Notes under the pieces: generated by a model
What the model saw: the letters and a program-made list of their open reading frames with translations, nothing else
What the model was told of the DNA's origin: nothing
Database searches by the model: none
Source: Candidatus Methanoperedentaceae archaeon
Lineage (GTDB): Archaea; Halobacteriota; Methanosarcinia; Methanosarcinales; Methanoperedenaceae
DNA: 9,701 bases
Reading direction: 5' to 3'
Assembly: GCA_027371625.1 (NCBI GenBank)
Contig: DAHXMQ010000003.1
Coordinates: 1-9,701 of the forward strand
Translations under genes and position numbers: made by a program
Part shown: piece by piece, positions 1 to 5,996 of the stretch
Position numbering within the stretch: the first letter of the stretch is position 1
How the letters are laid out: each line of letters starts with the position of its first letter

Positions 1-299
1 CCGGGCTCGCATACCATGCGCATGGCAGCCCATTTGGCATGCCGGCAACCTGCGGTGAACCTGACATCATCCATGTTGAGAAACTCAGCCACATCGCCTG
101 TGAAATCGTGTACCGGCGGCTTCTCAACGAGATCAACCCTTGCTTCAAAGCAGTAATCGCAAACCGAGTACCCATCACCGAACTCAAGCAGGGCTTTCCG
201 CGCCTCTGCAGTGAGCACGCCGCCGCGCTGGATCGGGTGCACGTTGACATAGGTGTCCGAGACGCCGCGCGTGAGGTTTTTGTATTTGTTAAGTTCCAT
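1..299 (-). CDS. pscS: O-phospho-L-seryl-tRNA:Cys-tRNA synthase (SepCysS), N-terminal part, cut by window edge
   Basis: This PLP enzyme converts Sep-tRNA(Cys) to Cys-tRNA(Cys), the second step of tRNA-dependent cysteine synthesis in methanogens and relatives. I translated it by hand from the ATG at 299-297; 99 codons are present and the frame stays open to base 1, so the C-terminal three quarters, including the PLP lysine, lie outside. Recognition rests on the family's N-terminal block: NVHPIQRGGVLT at residues 19-30, EARKALLEFGDGYSVCDYC at about 32-50, then a KPP turn and a DVAEFLNMDDVRFT-like stretch. Cys47 and Cys50 match the conserved CxxC pair of SepCysS that takes part in sulfur transfer. 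A good SD (GAGGT, positions 311-307) lies 7 bases before the ATG and fixes the start. It is divergent from the XRE-CBS gene. The family call is confident; activity cannot be judged from the fragment. Confidence 0.9.
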   Translation of the reverse strand, partial: MELNKYKNLTRGVSDTYVNVHPIQRGGVLTAEARKALLEFGDGYSVCDYCFEARVDLVEKPPVHDFTGDVAEFLNMDDVRFTAGCRHAKWAAMRMVCEP

Positions 300-306
300 G
301 GTAAGT

Positions 307-311
307 ACCTC
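307..311 (-). promoter_or_regulatory. Shine-Dalgarno of the SepCysS gene
   Basis: Read on the minus strand this is GAGGT, seven bases before the ATG at 299. It supports that ATG as the true start. Two TATA-like stretches lie further upstream on the same strand (about 330-340 and 348-358). The farther one would give a leader of about 25 bases that retains the SD, so I favour it. Confidence 0.6.
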
Positions 312-382
312 AAAAGAGTTTATTGATGACTTATAATTAACGGAAAAGGCATAATAGGCGTAATAATATTCCTTACACAATA

Positions 383-419
383 GTAATATTAATATATATC
401 ATATTACCCATAGTAATAT
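383..419. promoter_or_regulatory. Dyad repeats over the TATA box of the XRE-CBS gene (candidate operator)
   Basis: GTAATAT occurs at 383-389 and 413-419, and its reverse complement ATATTAC at 401-407. This gives two overlapping inverted repeats with 11- and 5-base spacers. TAGTAATAT at 381-389 is repeated directly at 411-419. A TATA box, TTAATATATAT (389-399), lies inside the first dyad, centred about 27 bases before the ATG at 421. There is no SD, so the mRNA is probably leaderless. Repeats overlapping TATA and the start site are what one expects of an autoregulatory HTH operator; the binding protein is inferred, and AT-rich DNA makes chance repeats possible. Confidence 0.45.
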
Positions 420-420
420 A

Positions 421-978
421 ATGTTCCTTCCAACACCGGATGATATAAAAAAGCTCAGGCTTGAGTTAGGTCTTACACAGCACGAAATAGCAGCCCGCGC
501 AGGGGTGAGCCAGCCACTGATTGCCCGCATAGAATCAGGGGATGTTGACCCGAGGCTTTCCACCCTGCATAAGATATTCAATGCATTTGATGCTGCCAGA
601 AAAGAGAGGGTGGTGGTGCGGAATATAATGCACTCCCCTGTAATACATACAAGTTCCGGGGATTCGATAGAAGATGCTGCAAGGCTTATGGAAAAGCACG
701 GCTTTTCCCAGATGCCTGTTATCGATACTGGTGTTCCGGTGGGGAGTATTTCGACCGACCAGATTGTGCGCTCAATGACAGACCAGGATATTAAAAAAGT
801 GTCCCATCTTCTTGTGCGGGATATCATGGGCGAATCTTTCCCAACGGTTTCGCCCACTACAGATGCAAACACGGTTTCAAGGTTTCTTGAGAAAAATCCT
901 GCCGTTCTTGTGCTTGAGGCAGGAAAAGTGGTTGGCGTCGTGACAAAGCACGATATAATGAAGATGCTGCGGGGTTAA
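421..978 (+). CDS. XRE-family HTH transcriptional regulator with two C-terminal CBS domains
   Basis: This 185-aa protein is a probable cytoplasmic DNA-binding regulator that senses a ligand through a CBS pair. The N-terminal XRE helix-turn-helix spans about residues 8-57; LGLTQHEIAARAGVSQPLIARIE carries the usual QxxIAxxxGVSQ..I.RIE pattern. CBS1 runs from about 66 (NIMHSPV...) to 118, and CBS2 from about 130 (VRDIMG...) to 185, ending in the typical GVVTKHDIMKML. CBS pairs commonly bind adenine nucleotides or SAM; the ligand here is unknown. The architecture matches archaeal regulators of the COG3620 type. The ATG at 421 has no SD but sits about 27 bases after the TATA centre, so a leaderless start is likely. 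Dyads over the promoter suggest autoregulation. It is divergent from SepCysS; whether it controls that gene cannot be told from sequence. Confidence 0.9.
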   Translation: MFLPTPDDIKKLRLELGLTQHEIAARAGVSQPLIARIESGDVDPRLSTLHKIFNAFDAARKERVVVRNIMHSPVIHTSSGDSIEDAARLMEKHGFSQMPVIDTGVPVGSISTDQIVRSMTDQDIKKVSHLLVRDIMGESFPTVSPTTDANTVSRFLEKNPAVLVLEAGKVVGVVTKHDIMKMLRG

Positions 979-995
979 GCCTAAATACTCATAAA

Positions 996-1006
996 TTAAT
1001 ATATAT
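996..1006 (+). promoter_or_regulatory. TATA box identical to that of the XRE-CBS gene
   Basis: TTAATATATAT at 996-1006 exactly repeats the TATA sequence at 389-399. If the first places transcription at 421, the same spacing places a start at about 1028, just downstream of the regulator gene and inside the apparent gene gap. It suggests a separate short transcript covering about 1028-1220. The call is by sequence analogy only. Confidence 0.4.
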
Positions 1007-1178
1007 GTGTCCAGACTACGAAATCTGGAAAAATCGTGTTGATAGGTCCTTGCGGGAGAACGGCAGAGCCAATATCTATGACCGTACAGACAACCCCAAT
1101 GCGGTACACGCGACTATGCCTGGCACAAGGGTTACGGAATGGACTGCGGATAAACCAGTGGATGAAGTTCCGGGTTAG
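1005..1178 (+). CDS. Possible 57-aa small protein (doubtful)
   Basis: An ATG at 1005 opens a 57-codon frame ending in TAG at 1176-1178. The predicted peptide begins MCPDYEIWKNRVDR and ends KPVDEVPG. It is hydrophilic, with no membrane segment, no signal peptide and a single Cys, and I recognise no family. Its composition is more protein-like than the overlapping +1 frame, which is also open (from about 1006 to the TAA at about 1208) but Arg-rich. Against it: there is no SD, and the only good TATA box directly abuts the ATG, so a transcript from it would start inside this frame. A downstream non-ATG start or a purely non-coding transcript is equally possible. Confidence 0.33.
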   Translation: MCPDYEIWKNRVDRSLRENGRANIYDRTDNPNAVHATMPGTRVTEWTADKPVDEVPG

Positions 1179-1225
1179 TGCCAGGCGACAGCAATATAAT
1201 CCCCCTCTTTAAATATGGGTTTTTT
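1028..1225 (+). ncRNA. Candidate structured transcript in the 979-1208 gap
   Basis: The gap holds a TATA box (996-1006) predicting a start near 1028, a nested inverted repeat (1117-1187), and a T-tract (1220-1230) that could end transcription. The outer arms are GCCTGGCAC (1118-1126) and GTGCCAGGC (1178-1186), a perfect 9-bp match extended by a U-G pair. Inside them CGGAA (1135-1139) can pair with TTCCG (1168-1172), and ACTG (1143-1146) with CAGT (1156-1159), giving a three-tier hairpin of about 70 bases. I match it to no known RNA family. It competes with the small-ORF reading of the same bases. Alternatively the hairpin serves the 3' end of the minus-strand metallolyase gene, whose stop is 22 bases away. 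Ends are approximate. Confidence 0.3.
1117..1187. repeat. Nested inverted repeat (three-tier hairpin)
   Basis: Ten paired positions form the outer stem (1117-1126 with 1178-1187, nine Watson-Crick plus one wobble). A 5-bp middle stem (1135-1139/1168-1172) and a 4-bp inner stem (1143-1146/1156-1159) nest inside it. The outer 3' arm begins at the last base of the TAG of the 57-codon ORF. Confidence 0.6.
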
Positions 1226-2504
1226 CTTTTATGTGCACATCATTGGTGCTGTGCTTCTCGATTATCGACTCAAGCATGAAATATTTCTCAACATATTTCT
1301 TTAGCTCGTCATCCGAGATGGCAGAAACGCGCTGCTCCTGGTCGTACAATTTCTGGATCTCAGCCTGGATAGCCCGCACGCGCGGGTCGTTTTTCTCAAC
1401 CTTTGTTGCGACATGCATCAATTCGTTCAGCGTCTCCTCAACTTTATAGCGTATAACCTCAAGCCCGGAAGAATCGCCTATCATCAGCTCCCTTTTCCCA
1501 CCAACGAGTTCAGGGGGATAGGGCTCGTAGGTGAAGGGGTTCTTTATTATTCCAGCCGTATGGATACCGCTTTCGTGCGCAAAGATATTCTTTCCCACAA
1601 CAGACTTATTGCGCGGCACCCTTATTCCAATCTCATTTTCTATGAATCGCGCAAACTCTGTAACCCACTTCAGATCGTATTTCTGGAATCCTTCCACCCT
1701 CTGGATAAGGAACAGCACAACCTTCTCAAGCTCTGCATTCCCAGCCCGCTCTCCTATCCCAAGGAATGTAAGACTTGACCAGTTGGCACCATACCAGTAT
1801 CCTGCGAGCGAGCATGCTACTGATAATCCGAAATCATCGTGGATATGGGTCTCGATATTTTTTGTCCCTATCTCACGGAGCCTGCGAACCATACGCGGAA
1901 TTCCATACGGCTCATCCACCTCAGGGAAAGGGACGCCGTATCCCACGGTATCGCATAAACGGATTATACAATCTGGGTCGATCTCAAGCAATTTCTCAAT
2001 AAGCGGAAACACAAAGCCTTCATTATCGGCACGGGTCATATCCTCGATATGCGCCCTAGTACGAAGCCCGTGGTCAACTGCATACTGCAGGACATCTGTA
2101 TATTTCTTCCAGGCATCCTCACGGCTTGAAAGCCCCATTTTATCGAGGATATGAGAATCAGAAACCGACATCAGTATCCCTGTTTCCTTGATTCCGTCGA
2201 TGCCGAGCACAGAATCGATATCCTTGGGATTGGCGCGCGCCCATCCTGTGACCTCAGGGAACTCGTAACCAAGGTCAAGCATTCCCTTTACCGCTTCCCT
2301 GTCGCGTTCGTTATATACAAAAGTCTCAAGCTTCTCGATACCGATTTTGTGAAGATACTCGTATATCTCAAGCTTGTGCCTTTTTTTCATCACTATCCCT
2401 GGCATCTGTGAACCATCGCGGATAGTGCTGTCGCTTATGAAAATGTCCTGCCCCAGCGGAAGCTTGATTCTTGGTAAATCCTCGTATGACCTGTATATCT
2501 TCAT
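1209..2504 (-). CDS. DRE-TIM metallolyase, Re-citrate synthase-like (isopropylmalate/homocitrate synthase family)
   Basis: This 431-aa enzyme belongs to the family that condenses acetyl-CoA with a 2-oxoacid. The family signature is ISDSTIRDGSQ at residues 23-33 (catalytic Arg29, metal ligand Asp30). Further motifs are RLCDTVGYG (182-190), the metal-binding HIH (220-222), GIGERAGN (249-256) and HESGIH (310-315). EVTGWARAN and KETGILMSVSD (about 84-116) resemble my recollection of Clostridium kluyveri Re-citrate synthase more than LeuA. No C-terminal LeuA regulatory domain is present; the tail after about 350 is helical and charged. I therefore favour a Re-face citrate synthase feeding a partial oxidative TCA route to 2-oxoglutarate and glutamate, with citramalate, homocitrate or isopropylmalate synthase as alternatives. 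It starts 29 bases after the phosphodiesterase stop, with no clear SD, and is probably the last gene of a three-gene operon. Confidence 0.85.
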   Translation of the reverse strand: MKIYRSYEDLPRIKLPLGQDIFISDSTIRDGSQMPGIVMKKRHKLEIYEYLHKIGIEKLETFVYNERDREAVKGMLDLGYEFPEVTGWARANPKDIDSVLGIDGIKETGILMSVSDSHILDKMGLSSREDAWKKYTDVLQYAVDHGLRTRAHIEDMTRADNEGFVFPLIEKLLEIDPDCIIRLCDTVGYGVPFPEVDEPYGIPRMVRRLREIGTKNIETHIHDDFGLSVACSLAGYWYGANWSSLTFLGIGERAGNAELEKVVLFLIQRVEGFQKYDLKWVTEFARFIENEIGIRVPRNKSVVGKNIFAHESGIHTAGIIKNPFTYEPYPPELVGGKRELMIGDSSGLEVIRYKVEETLNELMHVATKVEKNDPRVRAIQAEIQKLYDQEQRVSAISDDELKKYVEKYFMLESIIEKHSTNDVHIKEKTHI

Positions 2505-2533
2505 CGGCTGACTGATGGCATTTTGGATTTATA

Positions 2534-3091
2534 TTACTTGTGGTTTCTGGGCTTGGGGTTACCAAATTGCCTTGCGCTCTCAATCGCCCCGCACCTTGTT
2601 CCCTCAAGTGTGATGAGCTTTCCTGAGAGCTTCCCGTCTTCAATTTGGAGTTCGACTGCGCTCGGTTCGGATAATCTCGGAGCCGTGGGGCTTCCAGGAC
2701 AAACAAGGAGCGCATCATCTCTCTCGATAACTGGCCTGTGAATATGACCGAAAACAAGCACCTCGACCTCCATCTCCTTTGCCATGTACCATGCACCAGT
2801 GGTATCATGAAGCGAGAGCGCTGCCTCGTGCACTATTCCTATTTTTATGCCTTCGATTTCGATAATCTTTCGCTCTGGAAGCACTCTCTTTAGCTCCGCA
2901 GCGTCCATATTTCCATGAACGGCGGTAAGTTGACAGATGCCTGAAAGTTCATCGTATGCTGCTTTTGTGACAAAATCGCCTGCATGTATAACCATGTCTG
3001 CGTCTTTTATTAACCGCACAAGGTCGCGGGGCAGGCACTCAAGAAGCGAGCCGGATTTTATGTGCGTGTCTGCAAGCGCGATTATCTTCAT
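2534..3091 (-). CDS. YfcE/MJ0936-type metallophosphoesterase
   Basis: This 185-aa cytoplasmic calcineurin-like phosphodiesterase is of the small single-domain type; MJ0936 relatives hydrolyse phosphodiester model substrates and the natural substrate is generally unknown. The metal-site motifs are all visible: ADTH (Asp8, His10), HAGD (Asp39), GNMD (Asn61), a lone His88 in IVHEA where many relatives have THGH, and GHIH (His116, His118) near the C-terminus of the core. CPGSPTAPR at 131-139 matches the conserved PGS segment after the last metal motif. The last 20 residues are a charged tail. The ATG overlaps the stop of the upstream 267-aa gene in ATGA (3088-3091), indicating translational coupling, and the metallolyase gene follows after 29 bases. 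Confidence 0.9.
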   Translation of the reverse strand: MKIIALADTHIKSGSLLECLPRDLVRLIKDADMVIHAGDFVTKAAYDELSGICQLTAVHGNMDAAELKRVLPERKIIEIEGIKIGIVHEAALSLHDTTGAWYMAKEMEVEVLVFGHIHRPVIERDDALLVCPGSPTAPRLSEPSAVELQIEDGKLSGKLITLEGTRCGAIESARQFGNPKPRNHK

Positions 3092-3891
3092 GCGTATCCA
3101 TAATCCATGTAGTTCAGTTCTTTTTTGACCTCATGAAGAAAAGCCCTGTATGTATTGGTAGAGAAATCAAGCCACCCCTTGAAATCTGAATTAAGTTTCT
3201 TCCCTATTGCATCTTCCTTTTCATTCCTGCTCGCCTCGGCAAATTGTTTGAAGTCTTCAAGGTTTTTTTCCATATACCAGTAGAGGGCAGTCTCGGCAAA
3301 GGGTTTGGGGAGAAGCGGCGAGTGGTAGGAGATTTTCAGCATGAGCTGATTTTCCCTGACAAGCTCTTCCTTGGTGATACCGCTCCTCTCGATTGCTAAT
3401 TTCTTGGTCTCATCGCTGATTTTCCGCTTCTCCTCATGTGTGAATTTGCGACTTTCGTTTAACAGGTTCTCCTCGTATATTTCTTTCTGGAGCAGTTCGT
3501 GGAAGAGCGCGTATTTTAACATGGTTTCGCTGGCTTCTTTTACATACGTGGTGTTGAGGGTTATTATGGAATACCATGAGCCGAGGTAATAGCGCCTGTT
3601 CATTGCTACGGCATAATCAAGCACGCCCGGATACGGGGCAAAGATGCTCTGCGAGAATACCACAGCCTCGGTTGAGAGCAGCAGTATGTTGGGAGGCACT
3701 ATGTTTTTTGCGGGTTCGATGCCGTCTGTCCCGAAAACGGATTCGGGTTTTTCAAGATACTGCTCATTTCGGGAGATGATGCTTTTTATTTCATCGGGCT
3801 TCAACTGGTTCAGGGTAAAGGCGATATCCTTTGCTGCTGAGCTTATCCAGAGGGTGTATTCTTCCTTGAACTTTTCCTTGAGGCTTTGCAT
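3088..3891 (-). CDS. Unrecognised 267-aa soluble protein with a HELLQ motif
   Basis: I do not recognise this family. The protein appears soluble and mostly helical, with no signal peptide or membrane helix, and is rich in Lys, Glu and Tyr. About residues 60-115 look like a mixed alpha/beta core (NIVPPNILLLSTEAVVFSQ, then YYLGSWYSIITLNTTYV). This is followed by KYALFHELLQKEIYEE (126-141), which resembles a zincin HExxH helix with the second His replaced by Gln135. A charged helical segment (about 140-180) and another helix pair complete it. A metallopeptidase-derived fold is a weak guess only. It is the first gene of the minus-strand unit and overlaps the phosphodiesterase by four bases. A TATA-like TATTTAT (3915-3921) centred about 27 bases before the ATG, without an SD, suggests a leaderless operon transcript. 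Confidence 0.75.
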   Translation of the reverse strand: MQSLKEKFKEEYTLWISSAAKDIAFTLNQLKPDEIKSIISRNEQYLEKPESVFGTDGIEPAKNIVPPNILLLSTEAVVFSQSIFAPYPGVLDYAVAMNRRYYLGSWYSIITLNTTYVKEASETMLKYALFHELLQKEIYEENLLNESRKFTHEEKRKISDETKKLAIERSGITKEELVRENQLMLKISYHSPLLPKPFAETALYWYMEKNLEDFKQFAEASRNEKEDAIGKKLNSDFKGWLDFSTNTYRAFLHEVKKELNYMDYGYA

Positions 3892-3913
3892 GGTGGATAA
3901 ATTGCAGGAGCGG

Positions 3914-3922
3914 GATAAATAG
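3914..3922 (-). promoter_or_regulatory. TATA-like element of the minus-strand 3891-1209 operon
   Basis: On the minus strand the stretch reads CTATTTAT, centred about 27 bases before the ATG at 3891. No SD is seen between it and the ATG, which fits leaderless initiation as at the 421 gene. Confidence 0.4.
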
Positions 3923-3971
3923 TTAGCGAGAGGGGATAGTGTGTTACCTCAAAAAGCCAATGGATGAACTT

Positions 3972-3990
3972 TTGAGTACCTGGGACTCAA
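3972..3990. promoter_or_regulatory. 19-bp palindrome in divergent promoter region (candidate operator)
   Basis: TTGAGT (3972-3977) and ACTCAA (3985-3990) are perfect inverted arms. CC (3979-3980) and GG (3982-3983) also pair about the central T3981, leaving a single mismatched pair. It lies between the divergent 3891 (-) and 4095 (+) genes, just before a TATA-like AAATTTATG (3992-4000). It has no T-tract beside it, so it looks like a dimeric repressor site rather than a terminator. The regulator is unknown. Confidence 0.45.
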
Positions 3991-4023
3991 CAAATTTATG
4001 TGAAAAAGAAGGCTAATCCAATT

Positions 4024-4033
4024 ATTTTTAAAA
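4024..4033 (+). promoter_or_regulatory. TATA-like element of the flippase-like gene
   Basis: TTTTTAAAA is followed by a predicted transcription start near 4056. That leaves a leader of about 40 bases which includes the GAGAGGA SD at 4084-4090, close to the chosen ATG at 4095. Confidence 0.35.
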
Positions 4034-4094
4034 GTGCAAGGCTGCCAGCTTACCAACAATTTTATTTATTGTGAGCAGGTATCGAGAGGATTTC

Positions 4095-5114
4095 ATGGAA
4101 AGGTTCAAAACAAGGAACATCTGGTTTGTGGTTTTAATCGGGGCAGTTATTTTTGTGGTTTTCACAAACGAGATAGGATTTTCAAAGTTTCTCGTTTTAA
4201 TAGGCAGTGCCAGTAAACCTCTAATTCTTATTGCGGTTTTTTTCAATCTATTAAACCTCGTATCCTACACAATCACATGGCGATTCCTTGTCACAGAGAA
4301 CATCAGTTTTTATAAATTCTTCAAGTTCTATATGGCTGGCACATTTATCAGCAACATTACTCCTGCATTCGGAACTGGAGGAGAACCCGTGAAAGCGATG
4401 CTTCTTGGGAAAGAAACGGGTACGAGCAGGGCTGAATGTTTTGCAGGCGTTGTGTCGCAGAGGATGCTTAACATGTTCCCTTTCCTGACCATCGGGGGCT
4501 TTGGCATCTGGCTTCTTTTTTCAAGTGGGATTAAACTTGAAACATGGCAGGTTGCTGCATTGATGTTCGCAATTTTGCTTGCCTTCTCTGCATTCGGTCT
4601 TATCATGTATTTCTATATCAGGAAGGACAGGGTCTCGTCGTTTGTCCATTCTTCAATCCGTTTTTTTGCCCCTTTCATCGGGTTTGTGAAAAAGGGTTTT
4701 GATGAGAAGACATACAGCGATGCTGTGGACGAATCGATAAACTCCTTCCACGGGGGTCTGAGGAATATCAGGAATAACAAATATGGCTTGGGAAAAGCCG
4801 TGGTATTCTCCTACTTTGGTTGGATTTTTGATATTCTTGCAATCTACGCTATATTTCTTTCACTCGGCGAAAACCGCATCGCAATCAGCGTATTGATTAT
4901 CACCTATACCATTGCCATGATCGCCGGCTGGCTTCCGCTTTTTCTTCCAGGTGGACTGGGTGTAGTGGACGGCACCATGGCAGTACTTTTCATATACGGC
5001 GGAGTGCCCCTTGAGATGGCTGTGGTTGCTACGCTGCTCTACAGGCTTGCGTCATACTGGTTCAATACAATACTGGGGGCTTTTTGTCTTGGCGCCTCGT
5101 TAAAGGCTGAGTAA
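4095..5114 (+). CDS. Flippase-like integral membrane protein (LPG synthase transmembrane domain, UPF0104/TIGR00374 family)
   Basis: A polytopic membrane protein of 339 aa with about eight hydrophobic segments. The clearest are about residues 9-24, 31-55, 75-91, 126-143, 151-174, 232-256, 262-284 and 304-333. Family hallmarks are GTGGEPVKA (93-101) after the third segment and PGGLGVVDG (285-293) in the C-terminal half. The family includes the membrane half of bacterial lysylphosphatidylglycerol synthases and archaeal AglD-like proteins. By itself this domain is usually assigned to lipid-linked substrate handling or flipping, but the substrate cannot be read from sequence. I chose the ATG at 4095 over an in-frame GTG at 4071 because GAGAGGA lies four bases before it and nothing comparable precedes the GTG. 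It overlaps the convergent ATP-grasp gene by 15 bases at the stops. Confidence 0.88.
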   Translation: MERFKTRNIWFVVLIGAVIFVVFTNEIGFSKFLVLIGSASKPLILIAVFFNLLNLVSYTITWRFLVTENISFYKFFKFYMAGTFISNITPAFGTGGEPVKAMLLGKETGTSRAECFAGVVSQRMLNMFPFLTIGGFGIWLLFSSGIKLETWQVAALMFAILLAFSAFGLIMYFYIRKDRVSSFVHSSIRFFAPFIGFVKKGFDEKTYSDAVDESINSFHGGLRNIRNNKYGLGKAVVFSYFGWIFDILAIYAIFLSLGENRIAISVLIITYTIAMIAGWLPLFLPGGLGVVDGTMAVLFIYGGVPLEMAVVATLLYRLASYWFNTILGAFCLGASLKAE

Positions 5115-5996
5115 TTCCTCTTTCCTAAAGGTGAAGCTGCCTTTTATATTAACATGCGAAGGGAGTTCTCCGAATCTTGCCTTTAGAATCAGTTCTGCTA
5201 TCTCGGTATCAAGAACCCTTGCTATCCCGATGATGGATGTCGTGGGTCTTGGGTTTACATCGACTACATACGGCTTGTCGCCGAGCACGATATCCACGCC
5301 TGCATATCCCCGACATCCAAGGATTTTTGTCGCCTTTTGCGCCACATCGATAATTTCATCATTCCTGTCGCAATTATACGGAACAACCCCGCCTCTATAC
5401 GAAATTTTTTCGCCTATTTCTATTAACTGCCTGTTGACTGTTAGTGGAAGCTGGGTTTTGCCCGTGATTATACTCGCACTTATGTGTTCCCCTTCGATAA
5501 ATCGCGTGGCGATGAAGCCTTCTTCTAATGTTCCGCAGTTACTTCTATGGACTCCTTCAGAGGCGCATCCGAACCTTGGTTTTAATACGAAATCTCCGCT
5601 GTATTCACCGCTTCCTATAGTTTCTGGTACCGGGATATTTTCACGCTCAAGCATACGCGTGCATCTGAGCTTGTCTGCGCACAAGCGCGCGGATTCAGCC
5701 GTACACCCGAGGTTTTCTGTGTTTTCTTCCACAATCTCAGTCAGGTCGCCCAGCATCTCATCAGGAGCAATTACAAGGGCAACGTCGCATTCTTTTGATA
5801 ATTTTTCAAGAGTTTTCTCAAATGCTGCGGTCTGCACAGCCACTCCAGAGCGAAGCTTCGCACCTGCTGTCGGGTAAAATACCTCATAACCGCATGAAGA
5901 AAAACTTCGAACAAGCATGCTGAGCATGGCTTTTCCTTCAGGCATGAATTCATTCACACATGCTCCGACGGCGTATTCAGCGACCAGTATTTTCAT
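5100..5996 (-). CDS. mfnD: ATP-grasp ligase, probable tyramine--L-glutamate ligase of methanofuran synthesis
   Basis: A 298-aa single-chain ATP-grasp enzyme. The N-terminal domain begins MKILVAEYAVGA with EGKAMLSML at 20-28, the FEYxxG/EGxAML style I associate with MfnD (MJ0815 family, COG1821). The ATP-grasp core shows DFVLKPRFGCASEGVH (135-150, ATP-binding Lys139), RFIEGEHIS (165-173), and the metal-binding end YAGVDIVLGDKPYVVDVNPRP (Asp247, Asn249). The frame is open far upstream, but MKILV at 5996 is the sensible start: it matches the family N-terminus and has an AAAGAG SD-like stretch before it. It overlaps the 3' end of the queH-like gene by 20 bases, so the two are probably cotranscribed. 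MfnD joins glutamate to tyramine early in the methanofuran pathway. Ligase class is sure; the MfnD substrate is likely, not proven. Confidence 0.72.
   Translation of the reverse strand: MKILVAEYAVGACVNEFMPEGKAMLSMLVRSFSSCGYEVFYPTAGAKLRSGVAVQTAAFEKTLEKLSKECDVALVIAPDEMLGDLTEIVEENTENLGCTAESARLCADKLRCTRMLERENIPVPETIGSGEYSGDFVLKPRFGCASEGVHRSNCGTLEEGFIATRFIEGEHISASIITGKTQLPLTVNRQLIEIGEKISYRGGVVPYNCDRNDEIIDVAQKATKILGCRGYAGVDIVLGDKPYVVDVNPRPTTSIIGIARVLDTEIAELILKARFGELPSHVNIKGSFTFRKEELLSL

Noticed and set aside
39..326. Open frame of 95 codons on the + strand
   Set aside because: It is antisense to the clearly recognisable SepCysS fragment and runs into the promoter region; the minus-strand reading has the family motifs and an SD.
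399..872. 157-codon minus-strand frame opposite the regulator
   Set aside because: Antisense to the XRE-CBS gene, whose domains are unambiguous; its Ser/Ile/Thr-rich composition is typical of a shadow frame.
1220..1230. T-tract as a proven terminator
   Set aside because: It lies within the 3' coding end of the minus-strand metallolyase (Lys/Glu codons), so its T-richness may be coding; retained only as supporting context for the candidate transcript.
1531..2154. 207-codon + strand frame within the metallolyase gene
   Set aside because: Shadow of a well-recognised catalytic domain on the other strand; no RBS and no family resemblance.
3960..4016. 18-codon ATG frame in the divergent promoter region
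   Set aside because: Very short, with no SD and no recognisable content; the palindrome and TATA-like elements explain the region better.
4071..4094. GTG start for the flippase-like gene
   Set aside because: No SD precedes it, whereas GAGAGGA precedes the in-frame ATG at 4095.
5131..5877. 248-codon + strand frame opposite the ATP-grasp gene
   Set aside because: Shadow frame; the minus-strand frame has the ATP-grasp motifs in order.
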